Notes: a model not told the origin generated them from the letters alone. A DNA stretch of 45,351 bases from Candidatus Muproteobacteria bacterium RIFCSPHIGHO2_12_FULL_60_33 (GCA_001785195.1 MFTB01000048.1:1-45351); one strand, 5' to 3'; positions 1-8,813 are shown, numbered from the stretch's first letter. Program-made: numbers and translations.

Positions 1-150
1 GGCGAGTTGAGGCGAGCGCCGATTCCGGCGAGAAGCGCAGGGGGTGGTCGCGTCATCCGGGGGGGTGCTTTCTTTGGTTACATTCTTTGCACGAGCAAAG
101 AAAGTAACCCAGGGTGCAGGGGCGGAGCCACCCGCAAGTAGCTTTTGAGT
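1..150. repeat. Truncated right end of a long hairpin-ended repeat
   Basis: This is the right-hand end of the same repeat that is seen in full at 17040-17556. The shared landmarks, in order, are a GCGAAGCGCAGG-like stretch, a TTCTTTGGTTAC hairpin at 76-109, then AGGGTGCAGGGGCGGAGC. The hairpin arms here (GGTTAC...TTCTTTGC / GCAAAGAA...GTAACC) differ from the 17482-17517 copy but still pair. The rest of the element lies outside the window. No gene is supported here. Confidence 0.75.
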
Positions 151-184
151 CGCGCGCAAAGCGCGCGAACCATTCAAAACCTGG

Positions 185-204
185 ACCCCGGCTTTCGCCG
201 GGGT
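185..204. repeat. Short REP-like hairpin
   Basis: A perfect inverted repeat, ACCCCGGC-TTTC-GCCGGGGT, with 8-bp arms and a 4-base loop. It sits in the gene-free stretch before hemC. It looks like a common short extragenic palindrome rather than a terminator, because no T run follows. Confidence 0.6.
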
Positions 205-246
205 GACGATAAGTCAGGGGTGAAGCCCACTCGATAAAATAATATT

Positions 247-369
247 CCCCCCCTCTCCCTAGTTATTCCCGCCGGGGTGCAAGAAAATCACTTGCACCCG
301 TTCGGCGGCGTGAATGTCCACTGGACATTCACGAGAACCCCGCCTCACCTCCCGCCAGGGGAGAGGGAA
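247..369. repeat. Two-hairpin repeat module, copy A, in a CCCTCTCCC frame
   Basis: The outer arms CCCTCTCCC and GGGAGAGGG enclose a module made of two hairpins. Hairpin 1 (275-299) is GGGTGCAAG / CTTGCACCC. The spacer is GTTCGGCGGC. Hairpin 2 (310-332) is GTGAATGTCC-act-GGACATTCAC. Related modules occur at 5017-5074, 6718-6774, 40064-40121 and 40224-40283. The outer arms belong to a different palindrome family from those at the other sites. It ends about 30 bases before the preferred hemC start. Confidence 0.8.
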
Positions 370-400
370 TCATAAGACTATCCCCCCAATTACTTATAAA

Positions 401-1369
401 ATGCACGCAGGAACTAACCTTGATCCTGCCAAGAGAAAACAATTGAAAACCCTCCGCCTCGGTACGCGCAAAAGCCAACTCGCCCTGTGGCAGGCGCATT
501 ATGTGCGTGATGCCCTGGAGCGTCATCACCCGGGCCTGAAGGTCGAGCTCGTCACCATGACCACCGAGGGCGATCGCATCCTCGACCGCAGTCTCGCCCA
601 GGTCGGAGGCAAGGGCCTGTTCATCAAGGAACTGGAACAGGGCCTGCTGCAAAACCATATCGATATCGCCGTGCATTCCCTCAAGGACGTCACGGCCAAG
701 GTTCCCGATGGCCTGCATCTTGCCGTGGTGTGCGAGCGCGAAGACCCACGCGACGCCTTCATCTCCAATCGTTATGCCACACTCGCCGCGCTCCCGCGCG
801 GCGCGCGCGTCGGCACCTCCAGCCTGCGGCGCCAGTGCCAGCTGCGCGAGGCCTTTCCGCCGCTTGAAATCGTCACGCTGCGCGGCAACATCAACACGCG
901 CCTCGCCAAGCTCGATGCCGGCGAATACGACGCCATCATTCTCGCCGTGGCCGGCATCAAGCGCCTGGGCATGGAAGCGCGCATCCGTGAGCGGCTCGAT
1001 CCGGCCGTGAGCCTGCCGGCCGTCGGCCAGGGCGCCATCTGCATCGAATGCCGCCAGGAAGATGCCACCACCAACGCATTGCTCGCACCGCTCAACCATA
1101 GCGACACGCAAATATGCGTGACGGCGGAACGCTCCCTCAACGCCCATCTCGAGGGCGGCTGCCAGGTGCCGATCGGCGGTTTTGCCGAATTGCACGGCGA
1201 CGAGTTGCATCTGCGCGGCATGGTGGGCGAGCCGGACGGCAGCCGCCTGCTGCGCGCGGAGATCCGCGGTCCTTCGGCACAGGCCGAACAACTGGGCGCG
1301 CAGCTCGCGCAACAGTTATTGGCACAGGGGGCCAAGGACATTCTCGACAAGGTATACGGACGTGCCTGA
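401..1369 (+). CDS. hemC: Porphobilinogen deaminase (hydroxymethylbilane synthase)
   Basis: HemC joins four porphobilinogen units into hydroxymethylbilane in cytosolic tetrapyrrole synthesis. The family opening [14 protein letters not shown] is near the N-terminus. SLKDV carries the catalytic Asp region, and the cofactor-binding Cys lies in EGGCQVP at about residue 254. The length, 322 residues, is slightly above the usual 310. The ORF-track start at 314 lies inside palindromic repeat DNA, so I prefer ATG 401; a TTG at 443 behind an AAGAG stretch is a serious alternative. The stop overlaps the GTG start of hemD, which points to coupled translation in a hemCDXY operon. Family assignment is certain; only the start is open. 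Confidence 0.96.
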   Translation: MHAGTNLDPAKRKQLKTLRLGTRKSQLALWQAHYVRDALERHHPGLKVELVTMTTEGDRILDRSLAQVGGKGLFIKELEQGLLQNHIDIAVHSLKDVTAKVPDGLHLAVVCEREDPRDAFISNRYATLAALPRGARVGTSSLRRQCQLREAFPPLEIVTLRGNINTRLAKLDAGEYDAIILAVAGIKRLGMEARIRERLDPAVSLPAVGQGAICIECRQEDATTNALLAPLNHSDTQICVTAERSLNAHLEGGCQVPIGGFAELHGDELHLRGMVGEPDGSRLLRAEIRGPSAQAEQLGAQLAQQLLAQGAKDILDKVYGRA

Positions 1370-2165
1370 ATCCCCTTCCCCGCAACGCACGCTCGCCGGC
1401 GTGCGTGTGCTCGTCACCCGCCCGCGCGATCAGGCGGAAAATCTCGTGCGACTCATCGAGGCGCGCGGCGGCGAGGCCATCCGCTTTCCGGTGATCGAAA
1501 TCGCGGAACCGCAGGACACGCAGGCCTTGCTGGCCGTCATCGACCGGCTGAAGGATTTTGCGCTGGCGATCTTCATCAGCCCGAACGCGGTCAATCGGGC
1601 GATGAACCTTATTCTGGCGCGTGGCGGATTGCCGCCGGCGCTGCGCGCGGCCTGCGTCGGCCGCGGCAGCGCGCGCGAACTCAAGCACTTCGGGATTGAA
1701 AATGTGATCGTGCCGCAGGGCCGGTTCGACAGCGAGGCACTGTTGGAACTGCCCGAGCTGCAAGCCGTGAGCGGGAAACGCATCGTGATCTTTCGCGGCG
1801 ACGGCGGGCGCGAACTGCTCGGCGACACCCTCAAGGCGCGCGGGGCGGAAATCGAGTACGCCGAGTGCTACCGGCGCGTGCGCCCCCACACCGACATGAC
1901 GCCGCTGTTGCGCCGCTGGGCGCGCGGGGAAATCGACATCGTCAGCGTCACCAGCGTGGACGGCCTGCACAACCTCTTCGACATGGTCGGCAAGGCCGGC
2001 CAGCACTGGCTGATCCGGACCCCGATTATCGTGGTCAGCGAGCGCATGGTGGAGGTCTGCCGCGAACTGGGCTTCAAGACCGAACCACGGGTGGCGGCGA
2101 CGGCCAGCGACGAGGCCATTCTGGAAGCCATCCAGGCATGGCGGGACGGGCAAAACACCTTATAA
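1362..2165 (+). CDS. hemD: Uroporphyrinogen-III synthase
   Basis: HemD closes and isomerises hydroxymethylbilane to uroporphyrinogen III. The 267-residue protein starts at GTG 1362, overlapping the hemC stop by 8 bases. The ORF-track start at 1182 lies inside hemC and is rejected. Family features are [16 protein letters not shown] near the start, a central [13 protein letters not shown] segment and [15 protein letters not shown] near residue 200, which matches the two-lobed HemD fold. Its position after hemC and before hemX supports the call strongly, because HemD sequences are themselves poorly conserved. Confidence 0.93.
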   Translation: MPESPSPQRTLAGVRVLVTRPRDQAENLVRLIEARGGEAIRFPVIEIAEPQDTQALLAVIDRLKDFALAIFISPNAVNRAMNLILARGGLPPALRAACVGRGSARELKHFGIENVIVPQGRFDSEALLELPELQAVSGKRIVIFRGDGGRELLGDTLKARGAEIEYAECYRRVRPHTDMTPLLRRWARGEIDIVSVTSVDGLHNLFDMVGKAGQHWLIRTPIIVVSERMVEVCRELGFKTEPRVAATASDEAILEAIQAWRDGQNTL

Positions 2166-2194
2166 TCCTGCTTCGCACTCAGGCCGGAAATCCC

Positions 2195-3274
2195 ATGACC
2201 GACACGGACGCCAAAAATCCCCCTGCCGAATCGGCCGTCGCCTCCCGGCGCGCCAAAACCGCGTCGAAGAAATCCGAGAATGATTCGCGCTACGGGCGCG
2301 TGCGTGGCGGGCTCGCCGTCATCCTCGCCACGCTGGCGCTCATCGCCAGCGGATACCTGTGGTACGTCATGTTCCATGAGAGCGCGGATTTGTTCTCGCG
2401 CGATATCGTCGGCGCGCTCGACCGCATCGAATCCGACACCAACCAGGCGCTGGAAACCGTCGCCAACGCCGAGAAGGACATCAAGACCCTCAAGGAGACC
2501 CAGGACGCGATCCGGGCCTCGCTCGAAAAAATCACCAGCGATCTGCGGCGCAACCGGCTCGAATGGGCGGTGACGGAAACCGAGCAGCTGATGATCATCG
2601 CCAACAACCGCCTGCAACTGGCGCGCGATACACATTCCGCGCTCGCCGCCCTGCGCGCCGCCGACCAGCAATTGCAACAACTGGCCATGCCGAAGTTTCT
2701 GCCCGTGCGACGCGAACTCGCGCGCGAGATTTCCCTGCTGGAATCCCACGAAAAGCTGGATGTCAGCGGCATCACCCTGCGCCTCGCTACCCTGGCCGAC
2801 AACGTGGACCGGCTGCCGCTGGCGCTGGACATCCGGCTGCGTGAAATCGAAGAGGCCAAAATCCCCGTCAAGGAAGGCGTTGCGCAGGTTGCCAGCGCGG
2901 ACGGCAACTGGCGCCAGACCGCGCGCAGTCTGTGGCAGGACATTCTTTCGCTGGTGCGCATCCGCGACGACGTGGCCTCGCAACGTCCGCTGCTCCCGCC
3001 GGAACAGCAATACTTTCTGCGCGAGAACCTGCGCCTGATGCTGTACGGCGCGCAGCAGGCGCTGCTGCAGGGCAGCGTCCCCACCTATCAGCAGAATCTC
3101 AAGACGGCGCAACGCCTGCTCAAGGATTACTTTGACGTCGAATCGCAGGTGGTCACGGCGATGCAGACCGAGCTCACCCGCCTGCAAACCATGAAGATCC
3201 TCACCGACATGCCGGACATCACCGCGTCGCTGACCACCCTGCGGCGCCTGGGCGGGCGGAGCGAAGCACCATGA
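2195..3274 (+). CDS. hemX: HemX-family membrane protein
   Basis: HemX is a single-pass inner-membrane protein of the hem operon; its exact role is unsettled. The 359-residue product starts at ATG 2195; the longer ORF-track start lies within hemD. It has a charged, Ala/Lys-rich cytoplasmic head (residues 1-36), one membrane segment (GGLAVILATLALIASGYL, about 37-58), then a long, mostly helical periplasmic part with coiled-coil-like spacing. No SAM-binding motif is present, so it should not be labelled a uroporphyrinogen methyltransferase on function. The stop overlaps hemY by 4 bases (ATGA). Confidence 0.88.
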   Translation: MTDTDAKNPPAESAVASRRAKTASKKSENDSRYGRVRGGLAVILATLALIASGYLWYVMFHESADLFSRDIVGALDRIESDTNQALETVANAEKDIKTLKETQDAIRASLEKITSDLRRNRLEWAVTETEQLMIIANNRLQLARDTHSALAALRAADQQLQQLAMPKFLPVRRELAREISLLESHEKLDVSGITLRLATLADNVDRLPLALDIRLREIEEAKIPVKEGVAQVASADGNWRQTARSLWQDILSLVRIRDDVASQRPLLPPEQQYFLRENLRLMLYGAQQALLQGSVPTYQQNLKTAQRLLKDYFDVESQVVTAMQTELTRLQTMKILTDMPDITASLTTLRRLGGRSEAP

Positions 3275-4515
3275 AGACACTGATTTTCATCATCGCCCTG
3301 CTGTTCACGGCGGCACTGATTACCTTCTACGCCCTCGAGAATCCGGGTTACGTGCTGATTTCGCGCGCGCCGTGGAGCATCGAGATGACGCTGACGGTTT
3401 TCATCCCGCTCATGATCGCGGTGTTTTTCCTGTTCTACCTGCTGCTCTTCCTGATCGTGCGCCTGTGGCGCATCCCGCGCGACGTCGGCCGCTGGCGCGG
3501 GAAACGGCACGACCGGGAGTCACGCACCTCGCTCATCCAGGGCCTGACGAATCTGGCGGAAGGAAACTGGGTCGAGGCGGAAACGCAGTTGCTCGCCGGC
3601 ATGCGCCATGGCGACACGCCGCTGCTGAATTACCTGGGCGCGGCCCTGGCCTGCGAAGGCCAGGGCAACAGCGAAAAACGCGATGAATACCTGGCGCTGG
3701 CGCACAAGAACGCGCCGCAACACGATCTCGCCATCGGCATGACGCAGGCGTATCTGCAACATCAGGCGCATCAGATGGAGCAGTCGCTCGCGACCCTGAA
3801 CGAACTGCGCGCTAATGCCCCGAAACACCGGCAGGTGCTGAAACTGCTGGCGCAGGTGCACCTCGAATTGCGCGACTGGACCGGCCTGATCAATCTGATA
3901 CCGGACCTGCGCCAGGGCTACACCATGAGCACGAAGGAAATCGACGAGCTGGAATTGCAGGCGCACCGCGAACTGCTGAAACTTTCCATCCCCTCCGGCC
4001 GGCCGGGCGTGCTGGAAAAGGCCTGGAACGCGGTGCCAAAATCCTTGTGCCGTCATCCCTCGATGATCGCCATCTACGCCCGCCAGCTGATCCAGCAGAA
4101 CGAGATGGCACAGGCCGAAGCGGTGCTGCGCAGCGCCATCGAGGACAACTGGGATTCGGCGCTGGTGGAACTTTACGGTCAGGCACAAGGGACGAATTCC
4201 GCGGACCAGCTGGAAACCGCCGAGGGCTGGCTGACGTCACACCGCGACGACCCGAAATTGCTGCTGACGCTGGCGCGCCTGGCGGCGCGTAACAACCAGG
4301 ACAGCAAGGCGCGCGGCTATTATGAAACCTGCCTGGCGCAGCACGGGCCGGTGGATGCGTATCGCGAACTGGGTAACCTTTTGGAAAAACTCGGCGACAA
4401 GGACAAGGCGCTCAACACCTACCGCCGCGGCCTCGAGATGGTGGCCAGCGAACTGCGCGCCATCCCCGCGCGCGGACAAGGATCGCTCATCTCGCGCTTC
4501 CGCGCGGCGCGTTAA
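3271..4515 (+). CDS. hemY: HemY-family TPR membrane protein of heme synthesis
   Basis: HemY is the proteobacterial inner-membrane TPR protein encoded with hemX; it is not the Bacillus protoporphyrinogen oxidase of the same name. The 414-residue product has two membrane segments, at about residues 3-22 and 41-66. A cytoplasmic region follows with TPR-like helical pairs, for example EGNWVEAETQLLAGMRHGD and the C-terminal GDKDKALNTYRRGLEM. It overlaps hemX by 4 bases and ends the operon. The next gene is convergent and begins 12 bases past the stop, leaving no room for a separate terminator hairpin. Confidence 0.92.
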   Translation: MKTLIFIIALLFTAALITFYALENPGYVLISRAPWSIEMTLTVFIPLMIAVFFLFYLLLFLIVRLWRIPRDVGRWRGKRHDRESRTSLIQGLTNLAEGNWVEAETQLLAGMRHGDTPLLNYLGAALACEGQGNSEKRDEYLALAHKNAPQHDLAIGMTQAYLQHQAHQMEQSLATLNELRANAPKHRQVLKLLAQVHLELRDWTGLINLIPDLRQGYTMSTKEIDELELQAHRELLKLSIPSGRPGVLEKAWNAVPKSLCRHPSMIAIYARQLIQQNEMAQAEAVLRSAIEDNWDSALVELYGQAQGTNSADQLETAEGWLTSHRDDPKLLLTLARLAARNNQDSKARGYYETCLAQHGPVDAYRELGNLLEKLGDKDKALNTYRRGLEMVASELRAIPARGQGSLISRFRAAR

Positions 4516-4526
4516 GCCGTCAATGA

Positions 4527-4937
4527 TCAGTTCGGCAACTCCAGCTTGAAATGCCGCTCGCGGTATAAATCCATCGAATACGTGAAATCGCCGACGAATT
4601 TCCCGGCGCGGTAATCGATGGAGAGCAGGTCCGGCACGAAGCGGCCGCGGTCGCCCACCACCGGGTAGTCACTGGCCTCGGCGCCGTTGTCAATGTCATT
4701 GAAGCTGCATGCCTTCTGGAAGCACGCCGGGCGGAACCACACGCGCAGTTTCGAGTTCACCGGAACCGCGTTTTCAACCGCCTCGTCCCGGAACCACACG
4801 CGCTTGGCGATCATGCAGCCGAATATCAATTGCACCTCGGCGTACAGCGGCCCGGCGCGCCGAGCCAGCGCGCGTTCGGCCGCGGCGCTCAGTTCCACGC
4901 GCACCGGCTTGCCATGAAGCTGGATGGTTACGATCAT
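4527..4937 (-). CDS. Conserved protein of unknown function
   Basis: A 136-residue soluble protein starting MIVTIQLHGKPVRVELSAAAE. I do not recognise the family. There is no signal peptide or membrane segment. It is rich in aromatic residues and Arg, with paired Phe/Tyr patterns (VWFRDEAV, VWFRPACF) and the tail YRERHFKLELPN, suggesting a compact beta-rich fold. The codon use resembles that of its neighbours. It is convergent with hemY. A GAGGG stretch about 10 bases before the ATG could be its ribosome site, and this lies within the outer arm of repeat copy B, so the repeat has replaced or supplied its leader. Confidence 0.7.
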   Translation of the reverse strand: MIVTIQLHGKPVRVELSAAAERALARRAGPLYAEVQLIFGCMIAKRVWFRDEAVENAVPVNSKLRVWFRPACFQKACSFNDIDNGAEASDYPVVGDRGRFVPDLLSIDYRAGKFVGDFTYSMDLYRERHFKLELPN

Positions 4938-4942
4938 TCGAT

Positions 4943-5133
4943 TAAGAACCCTCTGATTAACGATAATTCACCGCAAAGGCGCAAAGAGCGCAAAGGTTTT
5001 GTTTTGTTGCGGCCCAGGGTGCAACAAAACCCGTTGCACCCGTTCGGTGGCGCGAATGTTCGCTGAACATTCGCGAGAACTCCACCTTACCCTTCGCGTC
5101 TTTGCGGTGAGAAATATTTTTTTAGAGCTTCCT
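4943..5133. repeat. Two-hairpin repeat module, copy B, in a CACCGCAAAGG frame
   Basis: The outer frame is CACCGCAAAGGCGCAAAG at 4969, paired with a CGCGTCTTTGCGGTG arm ending at 5109. Weaker outermost arms (CTCTGATTAA / TTTAGAGCTTCCTT) extend it. Inside are hairpin 1, GGGTGCAAC / GTTGCACCC (5017-5041), and hairpin 2, GCGAATGTTC-gct-GAACATTCGC (5052-5074). It is closely similar to 6631-6838. It fills the space between two minus-strand genes. Confidence 0.85.
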
Positions 5134-5352
5134 TCAATACCCCTGCGGCTTCTGACCCGCCTCGGCATCCTGCTCGGATGCCTTCAGGGCCTCGCGATTT
5201 TTTTCTACGCCCTGCTTGAGCTTGTCTTCCACCGCGCGGGCCTTGTCCATGGCCTGCACCGCCGGGGCGAATACCGTGTCCTTGATCTCCTTCTTCTCAC
5301 CGCAGGCAACCAACAGACCGAGGCAGCAGAGGCATGTTAACGCCGTTCGCAT
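5134..5352 (-). CDS. Small predicted lipoprotein
   Basis: A 72-residue protein with a lipoprotein signal peptide: basic start, hydrophobic core and a lipobox LVAC with Cys17. The mature part is short, Lys/Glu-rich and helical (KARAVEDKLKQGVEKNREA), a composition seen in small envelope lipoproteins that associate with the outer membrane. No domain is recognised. AGGGGA lies a few bases before the ATG. It stands alone between two repeats. Membrane anchoring is well supported; the function is unknown. Confidence 0.78.
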   Translation of the reverse strand: MRTALTCLCCLGLLVACGEKKEIKDTVFAPAVQAMDKARAVEDKLKQGVEKNREALKASEQDAEAGQKPQGY

Positions 5353-5387
5353 AATTTCCCCTATAAAAAATGAAAACGTCCTCTCAC

Positions 5388-5472
5388 GTAGGGCGGGTTA
5401 GGCGGTTATTGCCGTAACCCGCCATCGGTCTCGGCGGGTTACGCGCCAGATACAGGCGCTAACCCGCCCTAC
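5388..5472. repeat. Palindromic repeat with 14-bp arms
   Basis: GTAGGGCGGGTTAG at 5388 is the exact reverse complement of CTAACCCGCCCTAC at 5459. Smaller CGGGTTAC-type inverted pieces lie between them. It is an extragenic palindrome just after the flavin reductase stop codon and could act as a transcript end, but no T run is visible. Confidence 0.75.
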
Positions 5473-5480
5473 ATTTAGTT

Positions 5481-6602
5481 TTACGACGACGCGTGGGCGA
5501 ACTCAAAGGAATCATAGTACAAGCGGTCCTCCGGCAGGCGATGTTTTTTCACCATGCCCTTGATGGCATCGATCATGGGCGGCGGGCCGCTGGCATACAC
5601 CTCGTGCCGGCTCAGGTCCGGGTGGTCCTCGGCCACCGCCTCGTGCACCCAGCCCTGCCGGCCGCTCCAGTGGTCCTCCGGCTTCGGTTCCGACAGTACC
5701 GGCGTGAATTTGAAATTACTGTGTTGCTTGGCCCAGGCTTGCGGCAGGTCGGGCAGATACAAATCACGCTTGGCGCGCACGCCCCAGTACAGGTGCAGCG
5801 GGCGCTGGATGCCCTGCGCAAAGGCATATTCCAGGATGCTCTTGATGGGCGCAAAGCCGGTGCCGCCCGCGATCAGGATGGCCGGACGGTCCGAGGTCGC
5901 TCTCGACATCCTGTCTCCCGTGACGTACATGGACGTACTAATGTCGCGAGAAGCAGGAAGCTGAGAGCGACCGACATTTGTACTTCCCTGTACATCATCT
6001 TCGCGCAGAAAAAACATCCCGAACGGGCCCTGGAACCGGAGCAGGTCCTTTTCCTTCATTTTCTCGAACACGTGGCCGGTGAAATGCCCGCCCGGGACAT
6101 GGCGGATGTGCAGCTGCAACAATTCATCGGAGAGCGGCGAAGTCGCGAGCGAGAAGCTGCGCCGCTGGTTGCCGCTCAAAAGAATATCGATGTACTGCCC
6201 GGCGAGATATTGCAGCCGCTGGCCCTCGGCCAGTTTGAGCGAGAGTCGCATCACGTCGTCGGCGAGCTTTTCCATTTGCACCACGCGGGCCGGCAGGATG
6301 CGGATGGGGATGTCCTTGGCTGCGGCGATTTCCTTTGCCTCGATCACCAGATCGGACAGGGGTTTAGCCTGACAGAACAAGGCATGTCCGTTTTCCTTCT
6401 CCGCCGCGCTCATGGCCTTGGGCTCGTAGGTCCCGTAATCAACCTCGCCGGAAACAAGTTTTCCCTTGCAGGTGCCGCAGGCGCCGCTGCGGCAACTGTA
6501 GGGCAGCATCACGCCCTGGCGCAGCGCCGCCGCCAGCACGGTTTCTTTTTCCTCCGCGGTAAATTCACGGCCGCTGGATCGGATGCATATCTTGAAGGTC
6601 AT
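5481..6602 (-). CDS. Ferredoxin-type NAD(P)H flavin reductase (2Fe-2S / FAD / NAD)
   Basis: A 373-residue electron-transfer reductase of the family often named CDP-6-deoxy-glucoseen reductase in proteobacteria. The N-terminal 2Fe-2S domain has Cys37, Cys42, Cys45 and Cys77 (CRSGACGTC...FCQ). The FAD site is RRSFSLATSP and the NAD site is GGTGFAPIKS. I start at ATG 6602 (MTFKIC); the track start is a TTG inside repeat C. Between REDD and RPAILIAGG sit about 34 extra residues (VQGSTNVGRSQLPASR...), encoded by an inverted-repeat element in frame. The substrate or electron partner cannot be told. Activity depends on whether the insertion is tolerated. Confidence 0.88.
   Translation of the reverse strand: MTFKICIRSSGREFTAEEKETVLAAALRQGVMLPYSCRSGACGTCKGKLVSGEVDYGTYEPKAMSAAEKENGHALFCQAKPLSDLVIEAKEIAAAKDIPIRILPARVVQMEKLADDVMRLSLKLAEGQRLQYLAGQYIDILLSGNQRRSFSLATSPLSDELLQLHIRHVPGGHFTGHVFEKMKEKDLLRFQGPFGMFFLREDDVQGSTNVGRSQLPASRDISTSMYVTGDRMSRATSDRPAILIAGGTGFAPIKSILEYAFAQGIQRPLHLYWGVRAKRDLYLPDLPQAWAKQHSNFKFTPVLSEPKPEDHWSGRQGWVHEAVAEDHPDLSRHEVYASGPPPMIDAIKGMVKKHRLPEDRLYYDSFEFAHASS
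5893..6000. repeat. Palindromic element inserted in frame in the flavin reductase gene
   Basis: GGTCGCTCTC (5895) pairs with GAGAGCGACC (5963). Smaller palindromes occur inside and just beyond: GTACATGGACGTAC and a GTACTTCCCTGTAC-type hairpin. The segment is a multiple of three in effect, because the reading frame is open on both sides. It encodes about 34 residues absent from ordinary family members, between the FAD and NAD domains. The exact ends are inferred from the protein family pattern. Confidence 0.75.
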
Positions 6603-6630
6603 GGCAATGGATGCAATGGTTTTTATATTT

Positions 6631-6838
6631 CTTAAGGAAGTTCTGATCAATTACAAAAAAACTATCTCTCACCGCAAAGGCGCAAAGAGCGCAAAGATTT
6701 TGTTTTGTTGCGGCCCAGGGTGCAACAAAACCCGTTGCACCCGTTCAGCGTCGCGAATGTTCACTGAACATTCGCGAGGACCCCGCCTCACCCTTCGCGT
6801 CTTTGCGGTGAATAATCATTAAATCAGAGGTTCCTTAA
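6631..6838. repeat. Two-hairpin repeat module, copy C, in a CACCGCAAAGG frame
   Basis: It has the same architecture as copy B. The outermost arms are TTAAGGAA..TCTGAT and ATCAGA..TTCCTTAA. The second arms are CACCGCAAAGGCGCAAAG and a CGCGTCTTTGCGGTG-type arm. The inner hairpins are GGGTGCAAC / GTTGCACCC and GCGAATGTTC-act-GAACATTCGC (6752-6774). It reaches into the leader of the flavin reductase gene. The stretch 6839-6975 beyond it holds only a small GCCCGC..GCGGGC hairpin. Confidence 0.85.
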
Positions 6839-6975
6839 CGTGAAACACCTATTGTTCCCCAAAACGGCGGGGAGAAAAACCACGGATAAAAACCGGGTAT
6901 GGCGCTGCTGAATGCACCTGCCCGCTTACGCGGGCATGACGACGAATCGAAAAAGGGGGAAGTCTGGGGTGCGGT

Positions 6976-7560
6976 TCAGATCCAGGAGACGCCGCCGACG
7001 TTTTCCCAGATGCGCACGGCGCGGTCGACCTGTTTATGCGTGATCGCCTCGTTGGCCGCGCGGCGGCATTCCTCGCGCGTGCCGCATTCCACGCCGTCCA
7101 CGTTATATACCAGACGGCTGGCAGTGCGAGCGTAGGCGTTGCCGTTCCACTCGTAGCGGCTGTAGGCGCCCTCGGTGGCGGACATTCCGGTATAGCTTTC
7201 GATCACCGGGTAACCGCCCTTGTCTTCGCGCAGGCGGAAAGTGGCGTCGAAGCTGAGCAGCGTGGTCGCGGCGCTGGCGGTTTTCTCCACCAGCCGGGCG
7301 CGGCAATCGCTGCCCGTGCAGCGTTCGTGGGTGACGATGAACAGGTCGCCGCGGACGGTCTTGGCCACCCAGCGGCGACTGAAGGTCGGATGATCGCAGG
7401 CCTCGATTTCGCCGGCCGGGGTCAGCGCGCAGGTGCTGGCGATAGCGGCCGGGATCTCGCGGTCGGCGAGCACCGGGTCGGAGCTTTCACCGGTGCCGGT
7501 CCAGACGCTGGCGGCGAATCCGATGATCAGGGTAGGCAACAGTGTCAGGGCCTTTTTCAT
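6976..7560 (-). CDS. Exported protein of unknown function
   Basis: A 194-residue protein with a plausible Sec signal peptide (MKKALTLLPTLIIGFAASVW). The mature part has six or so Cys residues (CALTPAGEIEAC, CTGSDC, VECGTREEC), suggesting disulfides in the periplasm. It also has beta-strand-like patterns and a C-terminal segment VDRAVRIWENVGGVSWI. I do not recognise the family. GAGAAGG lies about 8 bases before the ATG. It is divergent from the ABC cluster and separated from it by about 270 bases that carry at least the plus-strand promoter. Confidence 0.68.
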   Translation of the reverse strand: MKKALTLLPTLIIGFAASVWTGTGESSDPVLADREIPAAIASTCALTPAGEIEACDHPTFSRRWVAKTVRGDLFIVTHERCTGSDCRARLVEKTASAATTLLSFDATFRLREDKGGYPVIESYTGMSATEGAYSRYEWNGNAYARTASRLVYNVDGVECGTREECRRAANEAITHKQVDRAVRIWENVGGVSWI

Positions 7561-7758
7561 GGATCATTACCTTCTCTTACCGGTATCAGGAGCATATTCC
7601 GTGCCAGGGGGACCGCCTTGGAAAAATCCATTATTTACAGTGGATTACATCGGTGGCGGCGGGCCATGCCCAAGCCAGCCGCGGGCCGTTCGCGAAACCA
7701 TCGTTGCAGGCTGCGTCACCCTGTGGCAAAACCGGGCGCGAAATCAAATATCGTGTAT

Positions 7759-7787
7759 TTGACATTCCCGCCCCTGCTCCCTTAAAT
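7759..7787 (+). promoter_or_regulatory. Sigma-70-type promoter of the Gld-type ABC cluster
   Basis: TTGACA at 7759-7764, a 17-base spacer and TTAAAT at 7782-7787 precede the first ATP-binding gene by about 45 bases. The -35 box is perfect and the -10 box has two mismatches. It is the only good promoter seen before this four-gene cluster. Confidence 0.6.
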
Positions 7788-7832
7788 GCGGCCCATGCTT
7801 GAACATCCCCTCAGCGCAGATTCCGGCATGTG

Positions 7833-8813
7833 ATGAACGGCAACACGCTGGTCGAAATCAAAAATCTCTCGCGCTTCTACGGCGCGTTGCAGGCGGTCAA
7901 GGACGTCAGCTTCACCATCCGACAGGGAGAAGTGCTCGGCTTTCTCGGCCCCAACGGCGCCGGCAAAACCACGACGATGCAGATCATCAGCGGCAACCTC
8001 GCGCCCTCGGGCGGGAGCGTGACCATCGCCGGCCATGACCTGCTCGAAGACCCGCGCGCCGCCAAGAGCCAGATCGGCTATCTCCCGGAACAACCCCCGC
8101 TCTACCGCGAGCTGACCGTGGACGAATACCTCGACTACTGCGCGGCGCTGAATCACGTCCCGCGCGCGCAGCGCGTGAAAGCGCGCACGAACGCCAAGGA
8201 GCGCTGTGGACTGCACGATACCGGCCGGCGCCTGATCGGCAACCTGTCCAAGGGTTTTCAGCAACGCGTGGGCATTGCGCAGGCGATCATCCATCTACCT
8301 CCGGTGGTAATTCTGGACGAACCCACGGTCGGTCTCGATCCGATCCAGATCCGCGAAATCCGCACGCTCATCCGCGAGCTGGGAAAAGAACACGGCATGA
8401 TCCTGTCCACACATATCCTGCCCGAGGTGCAGGCCACCTGCGACCGCGTCCAGATCATCAATAAGGGCGAGCTGGTGCTGAACGAAAGCATCGAGGGGCT
8501 GGAGCACCAAATGAAATCGGCCTCGCTCACGGTGGCCTTCCGTCATCCGCCGGAACAAAAGGTATTGGAAATACTTCCGGGAGTGAAATCGGTGCAGCCG
8601 GAAAAAGACGGACGGATGCACGTCTTCCATGAAGCCGAACAAAACCCGACGGAAGCCATCCTGCGGATGGCAGTCGAGAAGAACTGGGGGCTTTATGAAA
8701 TCCGCCCGGGACGGCTCTCGCTCGAACAGATATTCATGGAATTGACCACGGATGCCGCGGCCGAGAATGCGCAGGCTGCCGCCGTGGCAATCACATCGGA
8801 CAGCCAGCCATGA
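7833..8813 (+). CDS. ABC transporter ATP-binding protein, GldA-like
   Basis: The ATPase subunit of an ABC-2-type exporter. Walker A is GPNGAGKTT, the signature is LSKGFQQR (a variant of LSGGQ), Walker B is VVILDEPTVGLD, and the H-loop is STHILPEV. The C-terminal 80 residues are an extension typical of GldA/Nos-type ATPases. ATG 7833 is chosen; GTG 7830, one codon upstream, is equally possible. It overlaps the permease gene by 4 bases. With the permease, the GldG-like protein and the DUF4340 protein it forms a conserved set in proteobacteria. The substrate is unknown, and gliding should not be inferred from the family name. Confidence 0.92.
   Translation: MNGNTLVEIKNLSRFYGALQAVKDVSFTIRQGEVLGFLGPNGAGKTTTMQIISGNLAPSGGSVTIAGHDLLEDPRAAKSQIGYLPEQPPLYRELTVDEYLDYCAALNHVPRAQRVKARTNAKERCGLHDTGRRLIGNLSKGFQQRVGIAQAIIHLPPVVILDEPTVGLDPIQIREIRTLIRELGKEHGMILSTHILPEVQATCDRVQIINKGELVLNESIEGLEHQMKSASLTVAFRHPPEQKVLEILPGVKSVQPEKDGRMHVFHEAEQNPTEAILRMAVEKNWGLYEIRPGRLSLEQIFMELTTDAAAENAQAAAVAITSDSQP

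Noticed and set aside
314-400. N-terminal extension of hemC from the ORF track
   Set aside because: The extra 29 residues are encoded by the end of a palindromic repeat and are absent from the family pattern.
5493-6635. A 380-residue plus-strand ORF opposite the flavin reductase
   Set aside because: A shadow ORF in GC-rich DNA; the minus strand carries clear iron-sulfur, FAD and NAD motifs.
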